Position numbers and translations under genes: made by a program. Positions 10,961-26,494 of a stretch of 64,000 nt of DNA are shown here, one piece after another; position 1 is the stretch's first letter, and each line of letters begins with the position of its first letter. The notes below the pieces were generated by a model. The model worked only from the letters and a program-made list of their open reading frames with translations, did no database searches and was not told where the DNA came from. This stretch comes from Atrina japonica. Taxonomy: Eukaryota > Mollusca > Bivalvia > Pterioida > Pinnidae. The DNA is taken from assembly GCA_030159075.1 (NCBI GenBank), contig BROG01000024.1:2080001-2144000 (forward strand), given 5' to 3'.

Positions 10961-12111
10961 AGAGTTTTTTTAACGATAACTTGTTCATTGAAAGAAAAAC
11001 AGCAACACAACATCAACGAGCACATACAAGATGTGATATTTCATTGTGAACGTAATACGAGTCAGCCATACCAGCCTAACCTATAAACTTAAACTTTGAT
11101 ATCTTTCTGTCTGTGTTTAAAAGTGTACGATACACAACAGAACGACAATAAACTAAAAAATCAACAAGGTCAAAACAAACACAAAACAAACAACGTCGAA
11201 ATAAATAGAAGAAATACTGGTCTACAATCAGCGTTTGTGCGTTTAAATATTTCTCTGTATATATAAAATCTATTTATACATATCATCTAGATATACTACC
11301 TTTCAGACGAAATGGAATCTTCCATGATCTTTCGACCCCTGGGGCGGTATTTGCGCAACCTGGTATGCTACTAGTTTAGGATGACCCCATAAGGACACAC
11401 TGTTTTGGTTAGGTCGGCCTGCCATTGGTCGCTGATCATAATCTACAGACGAGAAAACCGATATGTCCTTTGGCATGTACGTAATTGACGAGCGTGTGTT
11501 TGTTAGTCTTAGTTATTTGTGCAGTGAAGTTTGCAAAGCATATATCATTGGACAAAAATCATTTATTTAGCCAGATCGCACTTGAAGTATCTCCGCAACT
11601 CGGTAAACAGATGGTGCAATGGCTTATGTAAGAGGGATTCTATGTGAAACATTTAAACTGATTTATGTGCAAAAAGTTTTATTTCTATGGCCATTCTCTG
11701 GTGCCAGACGTGATCATTCAAACACGGTCTAACATTACATAATTTCTACCCGGTAGCAGATTAATATTACATGGTATAAATAGGGATACTTTCTGTCTGA
11801 CCTTCGTTTATGAACCTATTTTTTATCTCACCTTGTTAGACATTTCAAATTTTGCACGTCAAATGTGGCACTCCTTAAATTATTTGAGTAATAAATTCAC
11901 ATTTACTATGATTAAATTGTCGAAATACATCGATGTGCTCCTGCTGATAAATTCCCTATCATGTACCTCTGTTATAAAAAGCACACTCTTAATACATTGA
12001 CTTAAAACCATAGCTCTATTTACATATAATAGCGCTCATTGTAAAACCACGGCTGCACTGTCATTCTCTATACATAAAAGTGAGTAGGAACATATAATAG
12101 GGATAGGATAG
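10961..12111. other. Unassigned region
   Basis: Mixed composition with a slightly GC-richer patch at 11330-11470. No open frame, known repeat or RNA gene seen. Confidence 0.4.
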
Positions 12112-12113
12112 AA

Positions 12114-12207
<94 letters not shown>
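12112..12207. repeat. (TA)n microsatellite
   Basis: About 45 TA units with slight interruptions at the ends. Confidence 0.97.
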
Positions 12208-12210
<3 letters not shown>

Positions 12211-13635
12211 CGTATGACTCATTTTCGGTATAATTTCGGAAACTTTATAAGGAGTGTTGACCTCTGTAAACAGACACTGCCCTATATTCATATTTGTCTG
12301 AAAAGAAAAAAGGTTGTTTTAAATGAAATTTGTGACGTATAGTCCAGTGCGTATCGGAACTCCCATAATCGGTCTTCAAACCGCAAACATAGAATTATGT
12401 TGTGGCTCTAACATGGTATTCTTAAAACATTTTATCATATTATCAATTATTTAAATGTATTGACAAACAAAAATGAATGTAATAAGATGTCTTTATGATC
12501 AGGATAATTATATCTCAAAGTTTCACTATCTAAGATATCTACAATCAAAGGGAGCTCACTATGTTATCGTAATATTGCTGAAAAGGTTTATCGTGTTTTC
12601 TATATTTTCTCGGAATTACAATCAAGACTACTCATAGAAATATACCTTCTGTACTCGAAGTAAAAGAAAGTAAATTAATTAAATAGTATTTTAGTACACA
12701 CTTAGACGTGTAAAAATTTCAACATAGACACTATATAATTTTTATATCTTATAATTTTGGCCTCATTGTAGTAGTAGACCTCATTTTATTTGAGGGATTT
12801 GGATATCTGATATTAGTTCCAATTTTTACACTGTTAGTTTCTTCTGGTTATGCACAAATATGGAACCACAGCATTCCCCAGTCGTGATTTGTCTATTGTA
12901 GGATTGGTACTTCTGGATAAAGCGGATGAAAAAAGAAGTATTTGCGAAAAAGATTTAGATATCAGAAGACCTGTGTTATCTGTAAGTTAAGGTCGAAGTC
13001 ATAAATATATATTGAAGTTCAAGGTCATGGAGTTATTGGGAAGGTCATTTTATGTTTAGTAGATACAGCAAATACGAAGAGTCAGTCACTCTTTGAAACT
13101 TGAGATAGAATGTTCGGACAGACAACACTTCCTATTTGAGGAACATTAAAAATAAATTGCCCCAGTATTATATTGATTTTGATCAGACTTAGATTGTGTT
13201 AAAATTACAATATCATAATTTGCATCAACCATTCTACAGACGTATACAATATTTTATAAACGGTAAAAGAATGATTTTTAACAAGTGCTTTTATTTCCAG
13301 TTCTTTCCCTTACCGTATTAGGAAGCATACCATTGGCACGAAGACTTAAAGCTAGGATCTATCAATTCATAATTTTCTATACAGTACTTTGCAATCACAA
13401 CTTGTCAACAAGACGTGTCGTAACAGCATTGTTGTGTGAAGGTGCAACACTCATCTAACTGCACCTTTCATAAATATTTGAAAATTTTAATCGACGTTTT
13501 TATTGGTGTGCATGATTTAGATTCATCTATCAATGTTGATCGTAAGTGGTTGAATACACAATGGCAAGACTGGTTTTTATTTTGAAGATAATGAGGATGT
13601 GTAGGTTGGTTAAACCAATGGTTTTGCTATTTTGA
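12208..13635. other. Unassigned AT-rich region
   Basis: No exon or repeat family recognised. Confidence 0.4.
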
Positions 13636-13639
13636 ATTG

Positions 13640-14065
13640 TTATCAGTATTGATATAGAGATAGTTTACAATTCCAACAGCAGGTTTTCAGTATCACCATA
13701 AATACTGTATCAATTGACAGTGCCATCATAAGTAACGTGATGGTTGTTAGTATCTAGAATTAACGAAGAATTTTAGTTTCAGAATTACTGTATGAATTGA
13801 CAAAACCATTACAATAATGATGATGTTGTAATTGTCACCAGAATTACCATTATGTATCAATTGACACAAGTACCATAAGGAAGGTGATGGTTTTCAGTGT
13901 CACCATGCTTACCATATTAATTATGAAAGTGATGGTTGTAAAGTGTCACCAGAATTACCGTATTAATTGACAATACCATAAAAAATCAGGGTCATGGTCG
14001 TCAGTGTCACCAGAATTACGGCGATGAATTATAGTGCAACTAGAATTACTGATAGGCTGAAAAAA
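13640..14065. repeat. Imperfect tandem repeat, roughly 70-80-bp units
   Basis: Recurring blocks in order: GTGTCACCAGAATTACC, GTAT(C/T)AATTGACA, ACCATAA, then GTGATGGTTGT and CAGTGTCACC. About five to six diverged units can be followed. No coding capacity. Confidence 0.65.
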
Positions 14066-14094
14066 ATTCCAATCAATTGGTAATTAGTTTAACA

Positions 14095-14131
14095 CATACA
14101 CACACATACACACACACATACACACACACAG

Positions 14132-14174
<43 letters not shown>

Positions 14175-14205
14175 ATTATATATATATATTTATATATATA
14201 TAACA

Positions 14206-14254
<49 letters not shown>
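14095..14254. repeat. Compound (CA)n-(TA)n microsatellite
   Basis: Interrupted CA run (to about 14172), then TA with short interruptions. Confidence 0.96.
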
Positions 14255-14999
14255 CACGTTAAAATCATAATCTGTTCAATAACTTGACTTGAATTATTCT
14301 CATATGACAACATAAGCATTGAACTATTTTTTTATTTTCCTTCATGTGGCGTCATACATTTACATATCATTTTTGTTATAAACGTAAACGTAAGTTAAAC
14401 CATATTATTTTAGGTTATATCAGATTATCATTTTCTACTGAATTATAATGTTAACTGCTGACTTTTACGACCCATTAGGAGACACACAATGCTGTTTGCA
14501 GATGTTGTATTAATTTTTAATTCAATATATTTTGTTAGTTTGACATATCAATAACTAAATATAATTGTGGATAGGCCTTCTGTGTTCACTTGAATTATTC
14601 ATAATTTCCTGCCTTTGATAGAAAAAAACAATTGACCACCTGTTTTACGATTAAATTCGCGACGATAGAACTCACTGTGTTTTGTCTGTCCAGTCTTAAT
14701 GGGATAAGATGACCATTTTTCATTTTGTATGTTAAAGACACCTTTTTGACCTTTGATATAAGTAGGGATTCAGAAAATAATCTCTTTAGGCTTCTAACAG
14801 TTCTAATAGTTATTTCTAGTTTGATAATGTTATATAAAAATCGTAAATTCTGCTCTATTATGGGTATGGAATCAATTACACTGTATTTGGTTTATAACTA
14901 CGGCTCTACACTGAAATGAATTACTTGCAATTCCCGTCTAAATGACATTTGTTATCCCTTTATCTCGTATGATAGGTTATTTTACATACTAATCATGAT
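14255..14999. other. Unassigned AT-rich region
   Basis: Short open frame at 14725-14919 without recognisable features. Nothing else seen. Confidence 0.4.
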
Positions 15000-15007
15000 T
15001 ATATATA

Positions 15008-15090
<83 letters not shown>
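15000..15090. repeat. (TA)n microsatellite
   Basis: Alternating TA with two TAT-TAT breaks. Confidence 0.96.
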
Positions 15091-16857
<1,767 letters not shown>

Positions 16858-17125
16858 ATACAGGGCCACAATTTACCAACAGGAGTTCTGAGTTAAAAAG
16901 AACACCACTCCAGATCCCAAAAGTCTTAAAAACAGGTAAAATACAGTCGTACAGCTATAAAAAAGTTTCTTTTATATACAAAAGGCATGGTTTGAGGAGC
17001 AAACTGAATATTGCAGTTTTTGCCAGTAGAAAGTGGATGACACGCTTCTGCAGTGTATACCTTGTCCCAAAGACTCTTTTACCTTTGCATGGTGATAGGT
17101 GAAAATCCAATTGCTATTCCAATGA
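16858..17125. other. Unassigned stretch upstream of a Penelope-like fragment
   Basis: May hold more of the same element, but I could not align it to the RT reading frame. Confidence 0.35.
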
Positions 17126-17600
17126 CGTTTAAACTCATATGACAAACGCGACAATTTCGGCTTTCCCACAATAAAGTTTTCACATTTAAGTATTAACACC
17201 CACAGTCACCCGCAAATGGAGTTTATATTTCACAAATATCCGATATGCCAGACGTGTTCAACATGTGAACATTTCATACACAGATGTAGACTACTCACTG
17301 AAAAGATTATTGACACAGGGATATCGAAAACCGAATGTTTGCAAATTGCCTTTTCGTTGGCGGTTGTTGACACGTCTGTACAAATCGTGACGAGGATTCG
17401 TTCCTCACGTATTTCATTTGGACTTGACTGTGGACTTTCACGGCGGATGTGACCGGTCGACAGGGGATGCTTACTCCTTCATGGCACTTAATCCCGCATC
17501 TTGGTTTCCAGAGGACCGTGTTTTTCCATTTTTGCCGGATTTGTATCTGTGTCCTGGACATCCTAAAGATTTATACTTTGGTATCTGAAATGTTTTATTT
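17126..17600 (+). mobile_element. Penelope-like element, 5'-truncated copy (RT C-terminus plus tail)
   Basis: Plus-strand translation gives YDKRDNFGFPTIKFSHLS at about 17139-17190, matching YDKRDDFGFPIVNFPHLS of the element at 40862-43370, then a CSTCEHFIHR stretch matching CTTYEDFIYR. The tail follows: GTGACCGGTCGACAGGGGAT, GCTTACTCCTTCATGGCAC, CTTGGTTTCCAGAGG, CTTTGGTATCTGAAAT. Several frame changes and missing residues mark it as dead. It ends near 17600 at the same tail position as the other copies. Confidence 0.8.
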
Positions 17601-18355
17601 GTCAACAAAATAAAGATATTGTCCGGACGATGAGTAGATGATATTACTATTAACTAATTATTAAGAAACAAGGTTATTCGGTAAGGTAAATTATACAATT
17701 TACAATGTTGTGTTTAAGTGTTCAAATAACTAAGTATGTCAATATACTAAAACATCTATATATTATACATGATTTTTATGATACATAGAGTGGACGTCTT
17801 AAAAAAATTTGATTATTTGAAATAAAAAATGGGTGATAGAATGGCATTGCCCCGAATATTATCATCATTTTATCAAATACTGCTGTTACTGATGGTACTT
17901 GGTGTCGACGAGATTAAAGTGTAATGACCCCAGAAACAAATTATTTATTATAGATATTTCTGATGGACTTTTAAAGTAGAAAATGAAGCAATTTGTAATT
18001 TATATGTGATTTTAAAATACAGATCAAGCACTCACACGTATAACACTTACTTTTTGTTAATTTACACGTGGAAGGAAACTTACAGTTATGCGTCTACCTG
18101 TGTCAATGATATACAGTCGTCCGTCGTCTATCCGAACATGATTTGTAAGTCTGAAGTAATATACAGTAGCGAATTTGCTGACACAATGAGACACAGTGAG
18201 CAATCAACATATGAAGAAAAGTGAAATAAAACTAACAAAACACTACTACGCAATATTCAACCATCCTCATACAAACTGGATTGTTTCACTTGGCGAAATG
18301 TTGAGTTACGTACCTGTTCGAAAGTAAGTCATGGATCGTCTAAATGTATTAGGAT
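17601..18355. other. Unassigned AT-rich region
   Basis: No exon or repeat recognised. The 72-codon frame at 18006-18224 has no motif. Confidence 0.4.
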
Positions 18356-18357
18356 CA

Positions 18358-18645
18358 GCAATCCTTAATTGATTTGATACAGATTTTACCATGGATTGGG
18401 GCCATTGGTTATCCTAAATTGTTTTCATATAGATTTGACCATGGAAAGGGACCATTGTTATCCTAAATTCTTTTGATATAGATTTAACCACGGAATGGGA
18501 CCATTGGTTAACCTAAATTGTTTTGATATAGATTTGACCATTGAAAGGGACCAGTGGTTATTCTGAATTCTTTTGATATAGATTTGACCATTGAATGGGA
18601 CCATTGGTTAACGTAAATTGTTTTGATATAGGTTTGACCATTAAT
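18358..18645. repeat. 50-bp tandem repeat, about 5.5 units
   Basis: Unit blocks TTTTGATATAGATTTGACCA, TTGAA(T/A)GGGACCA, TTGGTTAACCTAAATT repeat every 50 bases with a few percent divergence. Alternate units share GAATGGGACC or GAAAGGGACC, hinting at a two-unit higher order. Confidence 0.85.
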
Positions 18646-18918
18646 ACAAGGCGGTCTGGACTGGTACTTAGAGGAAGTTAATACTACTAAGGGGTTCATT
18701 AATTATATTTATGATATGGTTCGATAGCATCCGAGTACCACAACAATTGTTTTATCATAATACACAATTTGATAATATTTTTTGCAATATCCATATAAAT
18801 GTGTCCAGGTATATGTTTTACATTAAGTCCAACTTAAAACTTTAAAATAAAATTTAAATAATATTAAAAATTAAGTTGCAATGCAGCCACATCAATTTAT
18901 GATAAGCTAAAGCTGTAG

Positions 18919-18919
<1 letters not shown>

Positions 18920-18988
<69 letters not shown>

Positions 18989-18996
18989 AGAGAGAG

Positions 18997-19093
<97 letters not shown>
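18920..19093. repeat. Compound (CA)n-(GA)n-(TA)n microsatellite
   Basis: About 33 CA units, a short GAGAGA bridge, then about 47 TA units. Confidence 0.97.
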
Positions 19094-19095
<2 letters not shown>

Positions 19096-20285
19096 CTATT
19101 TATATAGGCCTTCATGAATTTAATGATCAGTCCTCAGGGTATGTATCATTATTTGGAATACTTAAGTTTAAACTTTTCGATAAAATCTAGTGTTTCATCT
19201 TTAAGTGGAGTGAAAGCCACGTGAACATTGGATAATTTTGATACATTTGGCCATCGGCCAAGGAGCATTGGCTCGATCAGTGAAGTCACTTAACTTTTTT
19301 ATATTTAATTTGACCCCAGGCTTTTCCCTTGTATGTTAATGCATGCAATGTATATTCAACGTAAAAAGCACTTTGTGACTGCACCACACGTGGTGGTGAG
19401 ATAAAATCTTTTGATGGTTCTTCTGTTTTATCATTCAAATTCCAGACAATGTCAGTGAGATAAATAAAGTGTGAAACATATATAGGGTAGAAATATATCT
19501 CTTGGTTTGATGTCATGAATAAATTTGACTTTAAACATGGTATTAAAAGGGAAGAAATGTATTTTGAATATTTGTGTCAATATCAATTCGTATATTGTTA
19601 ATATATGGTGATATTTTGAACAAATAAATAAAACCCTAATTATGCTAATCATACAAAGTCTTGAAATGCATAAAAAGGTCATGATAATTGCAAGATATTT
19701 TGTGACCTTTATATAAGCCGATTGGAATAAATTATGTTCAAATGTAAATGTAACATTCATTATGATTTTGATTGTAACACAAAAAATCACAGATTCAGTA
19801 AAAGTTGTTATATCGTTCTCTATCTAGCACTTCTAAGAAATGTAAAATAAAAACATTGTACGACGCTTCCCCTCGGAATCTGACGTTCCATAATTGCTTT
19901 TACGGCGGTTAGACATGCGTATTAGCGTTCAGATTGAACTAGTGTTTATTGATATCTTGTTACCAGTATACCTTTGTGAATCACATTGCCATTTCATTTT
20001 CTTGTGTTATCTTTATGAACGTATTGTAGATGACATATAATTTCATAGGAGTATTAGCATTGTTTGCGTTCTATGCTTATTTAGCGCTTGTGCATCAGCT
20101 TGACACGTGTTTCATCGGTACACCATTCTTTGTGAAACATTAGTGCTCATTAGACAATATAATGGCTGAGTCAACCATCAAACATTTCTATATGTAAAAC
20201 ATTATCACTCCACGTACGATGCCGTAGTGAATAGTTGTCTATCCATTGCAAAAGACGCGTAGTTCAAACACGTACATGTCTATAG
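19094..20285. other. Unassigned region
   Basis: Contains a small hairpin TTTGGCCATCGGCCAAGG near 19247-19264. Minus-strand frames at 19286-19516 and 19452-19790 lack motifs. No gene is called. Confidence 0.4.
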
Positions 20286-20289
20286 TGTG

Positions 20290-20750
20290 TTACCATCATA
20301 ACTGTGGACCAATTCAATTTGAATCACGCATTCATTTGACCTGTGTATGCCAAACAAATATGCGTGTTCTTTTTATTGTGAATCAAGCGTTTATTTTATA
20401 TGTGTTTCTTAAACAGATGTACGTTTTATCGATATAGCCGTCCTTCTTTTTAGTATGAATCAAGCGTTTATATTAAATGTGTTTGTCGAACAAATATACG
20501 TGTTATTTTCATTGTGATTCAAGAGTTTATTTTAAATATGTTTGTTAAACAGATATACGTTTTATTGCTATAGCCGTTTTTCTTTCCAGTATGAATCAAG
20601 GTTTATTCTAAATGTGTTTGTCAAACAAATATACGCATTGCCGCTATGGTTGTTTTCGCAATGTAAATCGCGTGTTTATTAGATATGGGAATACCAAACA
20701 AATATGCGTGCTATTGCATTATGTGTTTGTCTTTACAATGTGAATTTTAT
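20290..20750. repeat. Diverged tandem repeat, about 60-70-bp half-units in about 130-bp pairs
   Basis: Recurring order: GTGAATCAAGCGTTTATT, AAATGTGTTTGTC, AAACAAATATACGTGTT (or AAACAGATATACGTTTTAT), then TTGCTATAGCCG. The two half-unit types alternate, so the true period is close to 130. Six to seven half-units can be followed. Confidence 0.7.
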
Positions 20751-20944
20751 CTTGAGTTACGCGCCATGCTCTCCTTGGTGCGTCCAATAACCTAACTGCA
20801 CTATCTTCCAGTGATAGCACAGGCCAGAAGTGATTGCGGTTTATCTACAAAAATGTGTTTCCATCAATGTGAATAATTCATCACATGACTTAAAACAAAA
20901 GCGTGTCGAATCACTTTTCTGTTGTTCCAAATAAGTATAACAGC

Positions 20945-21125
20945 TGGTAGTACAGACGACGCAGTGGTAAGCTCACTTGCTTCTCACCAATTTTATCTGG
21001 GGTCACAGGAAGGAAGTATGAGAGATTGTATGATGGTCGCAAGCTCGAATACATTTTCGGACAAACACCAATGCCAACAAGAGACTTCTATTCCAGTTTG
21101 CTTATTGTTTAAGAATCAAATTTAA
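20945..21125 (+). repeat. tRNA-like SINE fragment
   Basis: GACGCAGTGGTAAGCTCACT resembles a pol III A box with tRNA-like D-arm context, and GGTCGCAAGCTCGAATAC resembles a B box 70-80 bases further on. The cloverleaf is not intact, so this is a tRNA-derived SINE relic and not a tRNA gene. The 67-codon frame across it is incidental. Confidence 0.4.
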
Positions 21126-22480
21126 TTTGAACTTGAAAGTAGTCCAAAAGCACAGAATGCAGCATTGCATCTGCATGTTAAAAGAACAAATTGACTGAAT
21201 CGGAAATGCACGCGTGTGAACCGTTGAGATTTAGGTATAAGGGTGCGTTTACTGTCATTCGATGAAATATGAACTATACAAAGGAAATGCAAGCTTCAAA
21301 GTTTATGTAAATGTTGATAACACTAATTTTAAAGTAAGAATGGCAATAACATGTGTACATATGATATCATTCCATAACATTTGTCTTTTTCACGATGGGG
21401 TAGATTCAAATATTGAGATAACCTGTCGCCATATTGTGTAAAAAGTTCATACGCGAGAAATGAGAAAAGAAAAACATCATAATGGTGTTCCTATCAGAAT
21501 GTGTAGAAAATGCAATTTTACCTAAAGCCAATATTACGCGTGTCAAGTTCGTCATTAATCTTTATATGTCTTGATACATTCCACACGTTTGTCAGCAGAT
21601 AAAATTGAATTCAAATAAAGCACGAACATCACACGCCTTGTCATTTAAATCCATTGTAAAGATTAAATCGATTGAGGGATGAATTAAAATTATGTTTAAA
21701 AATACAATTGGGAAATATGACAAGGTCTATAATACTTGATATCGACCAGAAGTCATTTATAAAGTGATATAATTGGGTACGCGAACAAATGAGCATTCTT
21801 ATATCCACAAAATACTTATGTGAACAAAATTACTGTGGGAAACATGAAATGTATATGTATAGTACAGCAATACTAAGTGTTTTGATTAATTAGATAATAA
21901 CACGTGTGTAGTCTAAAAGAATTGTCTAAGGAACCAAACGGTAAACCCATCTAAGGTAATACATATAAATCATTAAATATAGCGAAAATCAAACATGTAA
22001 ATAATGGATAAAGATGGACTTTAGGAACAAGGGAACATGATCGGATATAATACAGATATAAACAGTGACAGGCGACATCCAGTTTGAATAAGGAATAAAA
22101 CCAGATAAAAATTCAGAGGAAATAACTCCTGGTCACAATCGTTTTACAGGATCAAGATCAGACAATTACTACCTACACAAAACAGTGAAACACTGGGATG
22201 GCAAGTGAGACAATCATATAAACCTTAAAAACTGTAAAATTCTTTAAAACTTTGATAACAAATTATCACTCATTCATTCATCCCTTAAGACAAATTTGGG
22301 CTAGTCTAAGTCATTAATTTATAGAAGCGTCCATTGTTTTTTTTTCAGGGGTTGACGAAATAAACAGTTTGGTCGTACATATGAAATGGTCGTAAGCCAA
22401 TTTAAACACTGCGTCAGTATCAATAATTACAGCAGAATACTACGATCTATTCGTAACGATTCCTGCAAAATATAACATTA
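21126..22480. other. Unassigned AT-rich region
   Basis: No exon or repeat recognised. Confidence 0.4.
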
Positions 22481-22485
22481 CACCA

Positions 22486-22905
22486 GTGTCCACGATAACA
22501 ACGAAATACAGCCTCATCAAGTTACAACTGGACATCAAGCACAATAATTCAAGCAAACAACAACTGAACATCAGTGGCCATAATGATAACAAATTACATC
22601 TTAACATCAGTAGCCATAATGACAATAAATTACTTCTGAATGTCAGTAGCCATAATAACAAATTACATCTGACCATCAGTAGTCACAATGACAACAAATT
22701 ACATCTGAACGTCAGTATCCATGATGACAACAAATTACACCTGACCATCAGTAGCCATAATGACAACAAATTACATCTGACCATCAGTAGCCACACTGAC
22801 AACAAAATACACCTGACCATCAGTAGCCATAATGACAACAAATTACATCTGATTCATACTGACAACAAATTACATCTGACCGTCAGTAGCCATGATGTAG
22901 TTCTT
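22486..22905. repeat. 36-bp tandem repeat, about 11 units, open in frame
   Basis: Unit blocks GACAACAAATTACATCTGAC and CATCAGTAGCCATAAT. Because 36 is a multiple of three, the plus-strand frame stays open for 154 codons (22486-22950), encoding repeats of DNKLHLTISSHN; the minus strand also stays open. Both strands being open is expected from the period alone. No start context, splice signal or non-repeat domain supports a gene. Confidence 0.85.
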
Positions 22906-22963
22906 TATGCTGGTACCCCTCCTCTAATTATTCCTTTATGTTTAGTCTGATGCTACAGTAAAC

Positions 22964-22965
<2 letters not shown>

Positions 22966-23021
<56 letters not shown>
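22966..23021. repeat. (TA)n microsatellite
   Basis: About 27 TA units. Confidence 0.96.
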
Positions 23022-23022
<1 letters not shown>

Positions 23023-23730
23023 GAGTATATCAAACATTAATGAAACTTATTCAATCCAAGCACATTTAGTTTACATAACGCTTATATCCGGACACTTGAT
23101 TCAACAGCGATGCTTTTTATGGTAAAACTCACACATTTTTGTATAAGAATTGGTAGCACTATTTATTAAGCATAAAATAGGCATAAACCGTTTTTCTGTC
23201 GTAGGTTAACAATTGTCATCGAAGTCAATGCAGCAAACTATTTTCACTTTACGGCTGAAATGTCTCTATCATAACTGAAAAAGTAATGAATTCAGTTGCA
23301 CTGTCTAAATGTTGTTAAACTCGTCTATCTGAACAGAACAGATGTAATGCTAAAATTACAAAGATGGCCAAGCGTACAGATGAACTGATCTTTATATGTT
23401 CTGCATTGTTAGTTGTTTATAACCGTTTGATTCATTTAGGTATGAAGTTCTGTCATGCAAATTACAATTTATCAGTGTATTTTATTGTTATATTGATTAT
23501 GTAGGATGATCATACCCCACAGTAATTTCATGATATTTCAGTTCAAACGTGACGGAATGTTAATTTATGCTATACAAATACATCATAGGACACCGAGTAT
23601 TCACCTATATCAAGACGTAAGAGTTAATAATTGTGATTAAATAAGTCCACAACTGACCAATAAAAATACCTTTATATACTTATTATACACAATGTCGATA
23701 CGGTATTTGAACGGGGTTTTCGAAAAGGCA
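23022..23730. other. Unassigned AT-rich region
   Basis: Nothing recognised. Confidence 0.4.
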
Positions 23731-24003
<273 letters not shown>

Positions 24004-24006
<3 letters not shown>

Positions 24007-26490
24007 GTTATCTCACATGTTTAAATCAACCGTAGCAAGATTGAGAAAACAAATAAAGCAGGGAGCTGTAATATACAAAATTATGAGTGACAATAACCAA
24101 GATAATAAAACATCACCTCTTCACCGGGGCAATGGTGACTGAACCATTACCGCTGAAGTTTATTTATACCCTCATTCTTTTTCCTTTTGTGTCGGTCAAT
24201 TTATGGATGATTTCGTAAAATAAAAACCAGTCTCTCGAATTAAATTGAAGCAATCTTGCATCATTTGAAGTATAGTGGATGAACAAATCAATGATGAAAT
24301 ACTGGACCTATTCCTTATTCTTACGACACGATGGCCTCCTGCCATTGGACGAAGTAAGCTGTGTGACAGCTTTATTGAGGAGAGGGATTTCTTGACAGAT
24401 TGAAGAGTAATTAAATAATGTAATTCTTTACTGGCCGATCGATCGGTACAGAAATCCATTACACAAGATATGCTCTTTTAATTAGGACTGGATTAAAGTA
24501 TAAAAAGGATTCACCAGTATGTGGCGTCCATCAATCGGTTTTTCTGCTGGGGTTGTGACCTTTCTTTCAAGAGAAGAATTTCACAAGGAGAATTGCTTTT
24601 TCACAACACCGTTACTGTGCCTAATGCCAATTAGCGGTGTATTCTTTTAAAGCTAATTGGGATCTGTCTTTGACAAAGAATATCCCTTTACCGGTCACCT
24701 GTCGTTGTATGTCGTTTACAATTTATGATAGGAACTTGCGATAGATTTTGACGATACATGGGTATGAAGTTTATGGAATCACATATAAATTGTAATATAA
24801 TATTGATCCTTTTGATCAAAAAACAATTTGTCTTGTGGGATATCAGAAAGACAAATCTGAAATAAAATACAGGGCATGATGTTAATATTATCACTAAATA
24901 TAGCCAGACACAGTAATGAAGTATTATCCTTCAAAATTTATATACATATATAGAAAAGTTATATCTGTTTGACTCTTTCTACTTAAATACATTTATGGAA
25001 GATCCATGACTCTTTAATCTTACAATGCTATCTACGACGGACGTACTTTAACATTTTTCTTGAGTCCTTGAAATTCATATAATTGTTATGCTAATTCAAC
25101 AATTAGTATTAATTCAACAAAGTGACGAGTTCGATATTCGACAAGTTTCATTTGCATTTCTTGTTGGTTTTCATAATCTAGGTCTACTCTGTTGAATTCC
25201 AATTATAATCTGATAGTATGAAGATTAAGAGTTTTAGATTTTCAAATCTTATTGGAAATTCGTTATACTGGAAATGTCAACGGAATTACAATTAAACATG
25301 TCTTTTACATGTGTGCGTGTGTTTGTCGGTATGTGTATGTCTGTCGGTGTGTGTGTGTTTGTCGGTGTGTGTGTGTGTGTTATTTGTTAGTTCTGTTGAA
25401 AAATAATTCTTCATAAAAATTTTCATGCTGTTGTTAATTTCAATGTTTAGAGCTTAAAGCGATATAAGCTGAAACAATGATGATTTTTTCCATGACATAA
25501 AGACGAGAATGTGATACGATGTGTCTTCAAATACATTATTAAACACGTGAAACGTTGTAAAAGATATTCGTTTCGAAGTTATTTGTTTCATTAGAATTAA
25601 AGATTTCCTGTACCTAAAAAATCAAGTTGTATTTCCGTATGCAATGACCTTTCAGATATACTCTTTCGGTATAGCAAATGTGCTTCGTAATTCGGTCATA
25701 GGGATCTCGTCCCCTTACGCGTTCAGTCTATCAGCAATTTCGGCCCTTGGCACAATCCGCGTATGTTGAATTCGACAGATTTCTATGTTTTATATTTACT
25801 TTTAATATACAAGAAGATTGATCGGATAGTATATGTATTATGTAAAATATGTGCTTTTCAACTCTATTTTAAATACCTGAAGCAAATCGGATGAAAATAT
25901 AAATAAAAATAGCAGGTCACTAAAAGACATTTTCCAACCTTTAGTGCCACCCTGGAATGAATGCTGACATTGCCAAAAGCAAAATAATAAAACTGAGAAA
26001 ACTATGCGTACCTCATGTTTTACAATCGTATCACCATGTCCCATGGAGTTGAGCAGTTCATACATGTCAAGAATATGTAAAGCCGAAAATGCATGGCAAG
26101 ATTAAAAATGGGTCGAGGTCACCCGATATACCAGGCACGTGGACAATTCAGAAACGAATGTTTTGAAACGACAGAGAAGACCAACTTTTCCTGATGATGA
26201 AATGATGATGTACGAAAATAAACATAAAAGGTAATAAGAATAGAATATATAATAACTGCTAATAGCATGTCGTTATTGGACACTCGGTAATCTTCGTAAA
26301 AATGACCAAAAGTTAATTTGCAATGATCAAAGTAATGGCGGACAAAAACCTCGATATTACGGCTTACGTTTGGCAAGATTGTTGCAATTATATGCATTTG
26401 TTATTCTAACCACCAGAATGTTTCTTCAGGATATATGTGAGATAAAATATTACATAAAATGGGCATGTAAAATTTTTACAGTTCATATCG
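24004..26490. other. Unassigned region; balanced-composition patch at 24480-24720; GT-rich run at 25308-25382
   Basis: 24480-24720 has no repeat, nearly balanced base composition and clustered motifs (see findings). 25308-25382 is an interrupted GT run of the form GTGTGTTTGTCGGT. Minus-strand frames at 24196-24459, 25838-26065 and 26119-26397 show no motif. Confidence 0.4.
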
Positions 26491-26494
26491 CTTT

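Noticed and set aside
26186..26205. Another CTGATGA hammerhead-like core
   Set aside because: CTGATGATGAAATGATG has no stem II closing onto a GAAA core and no flanking stem I.
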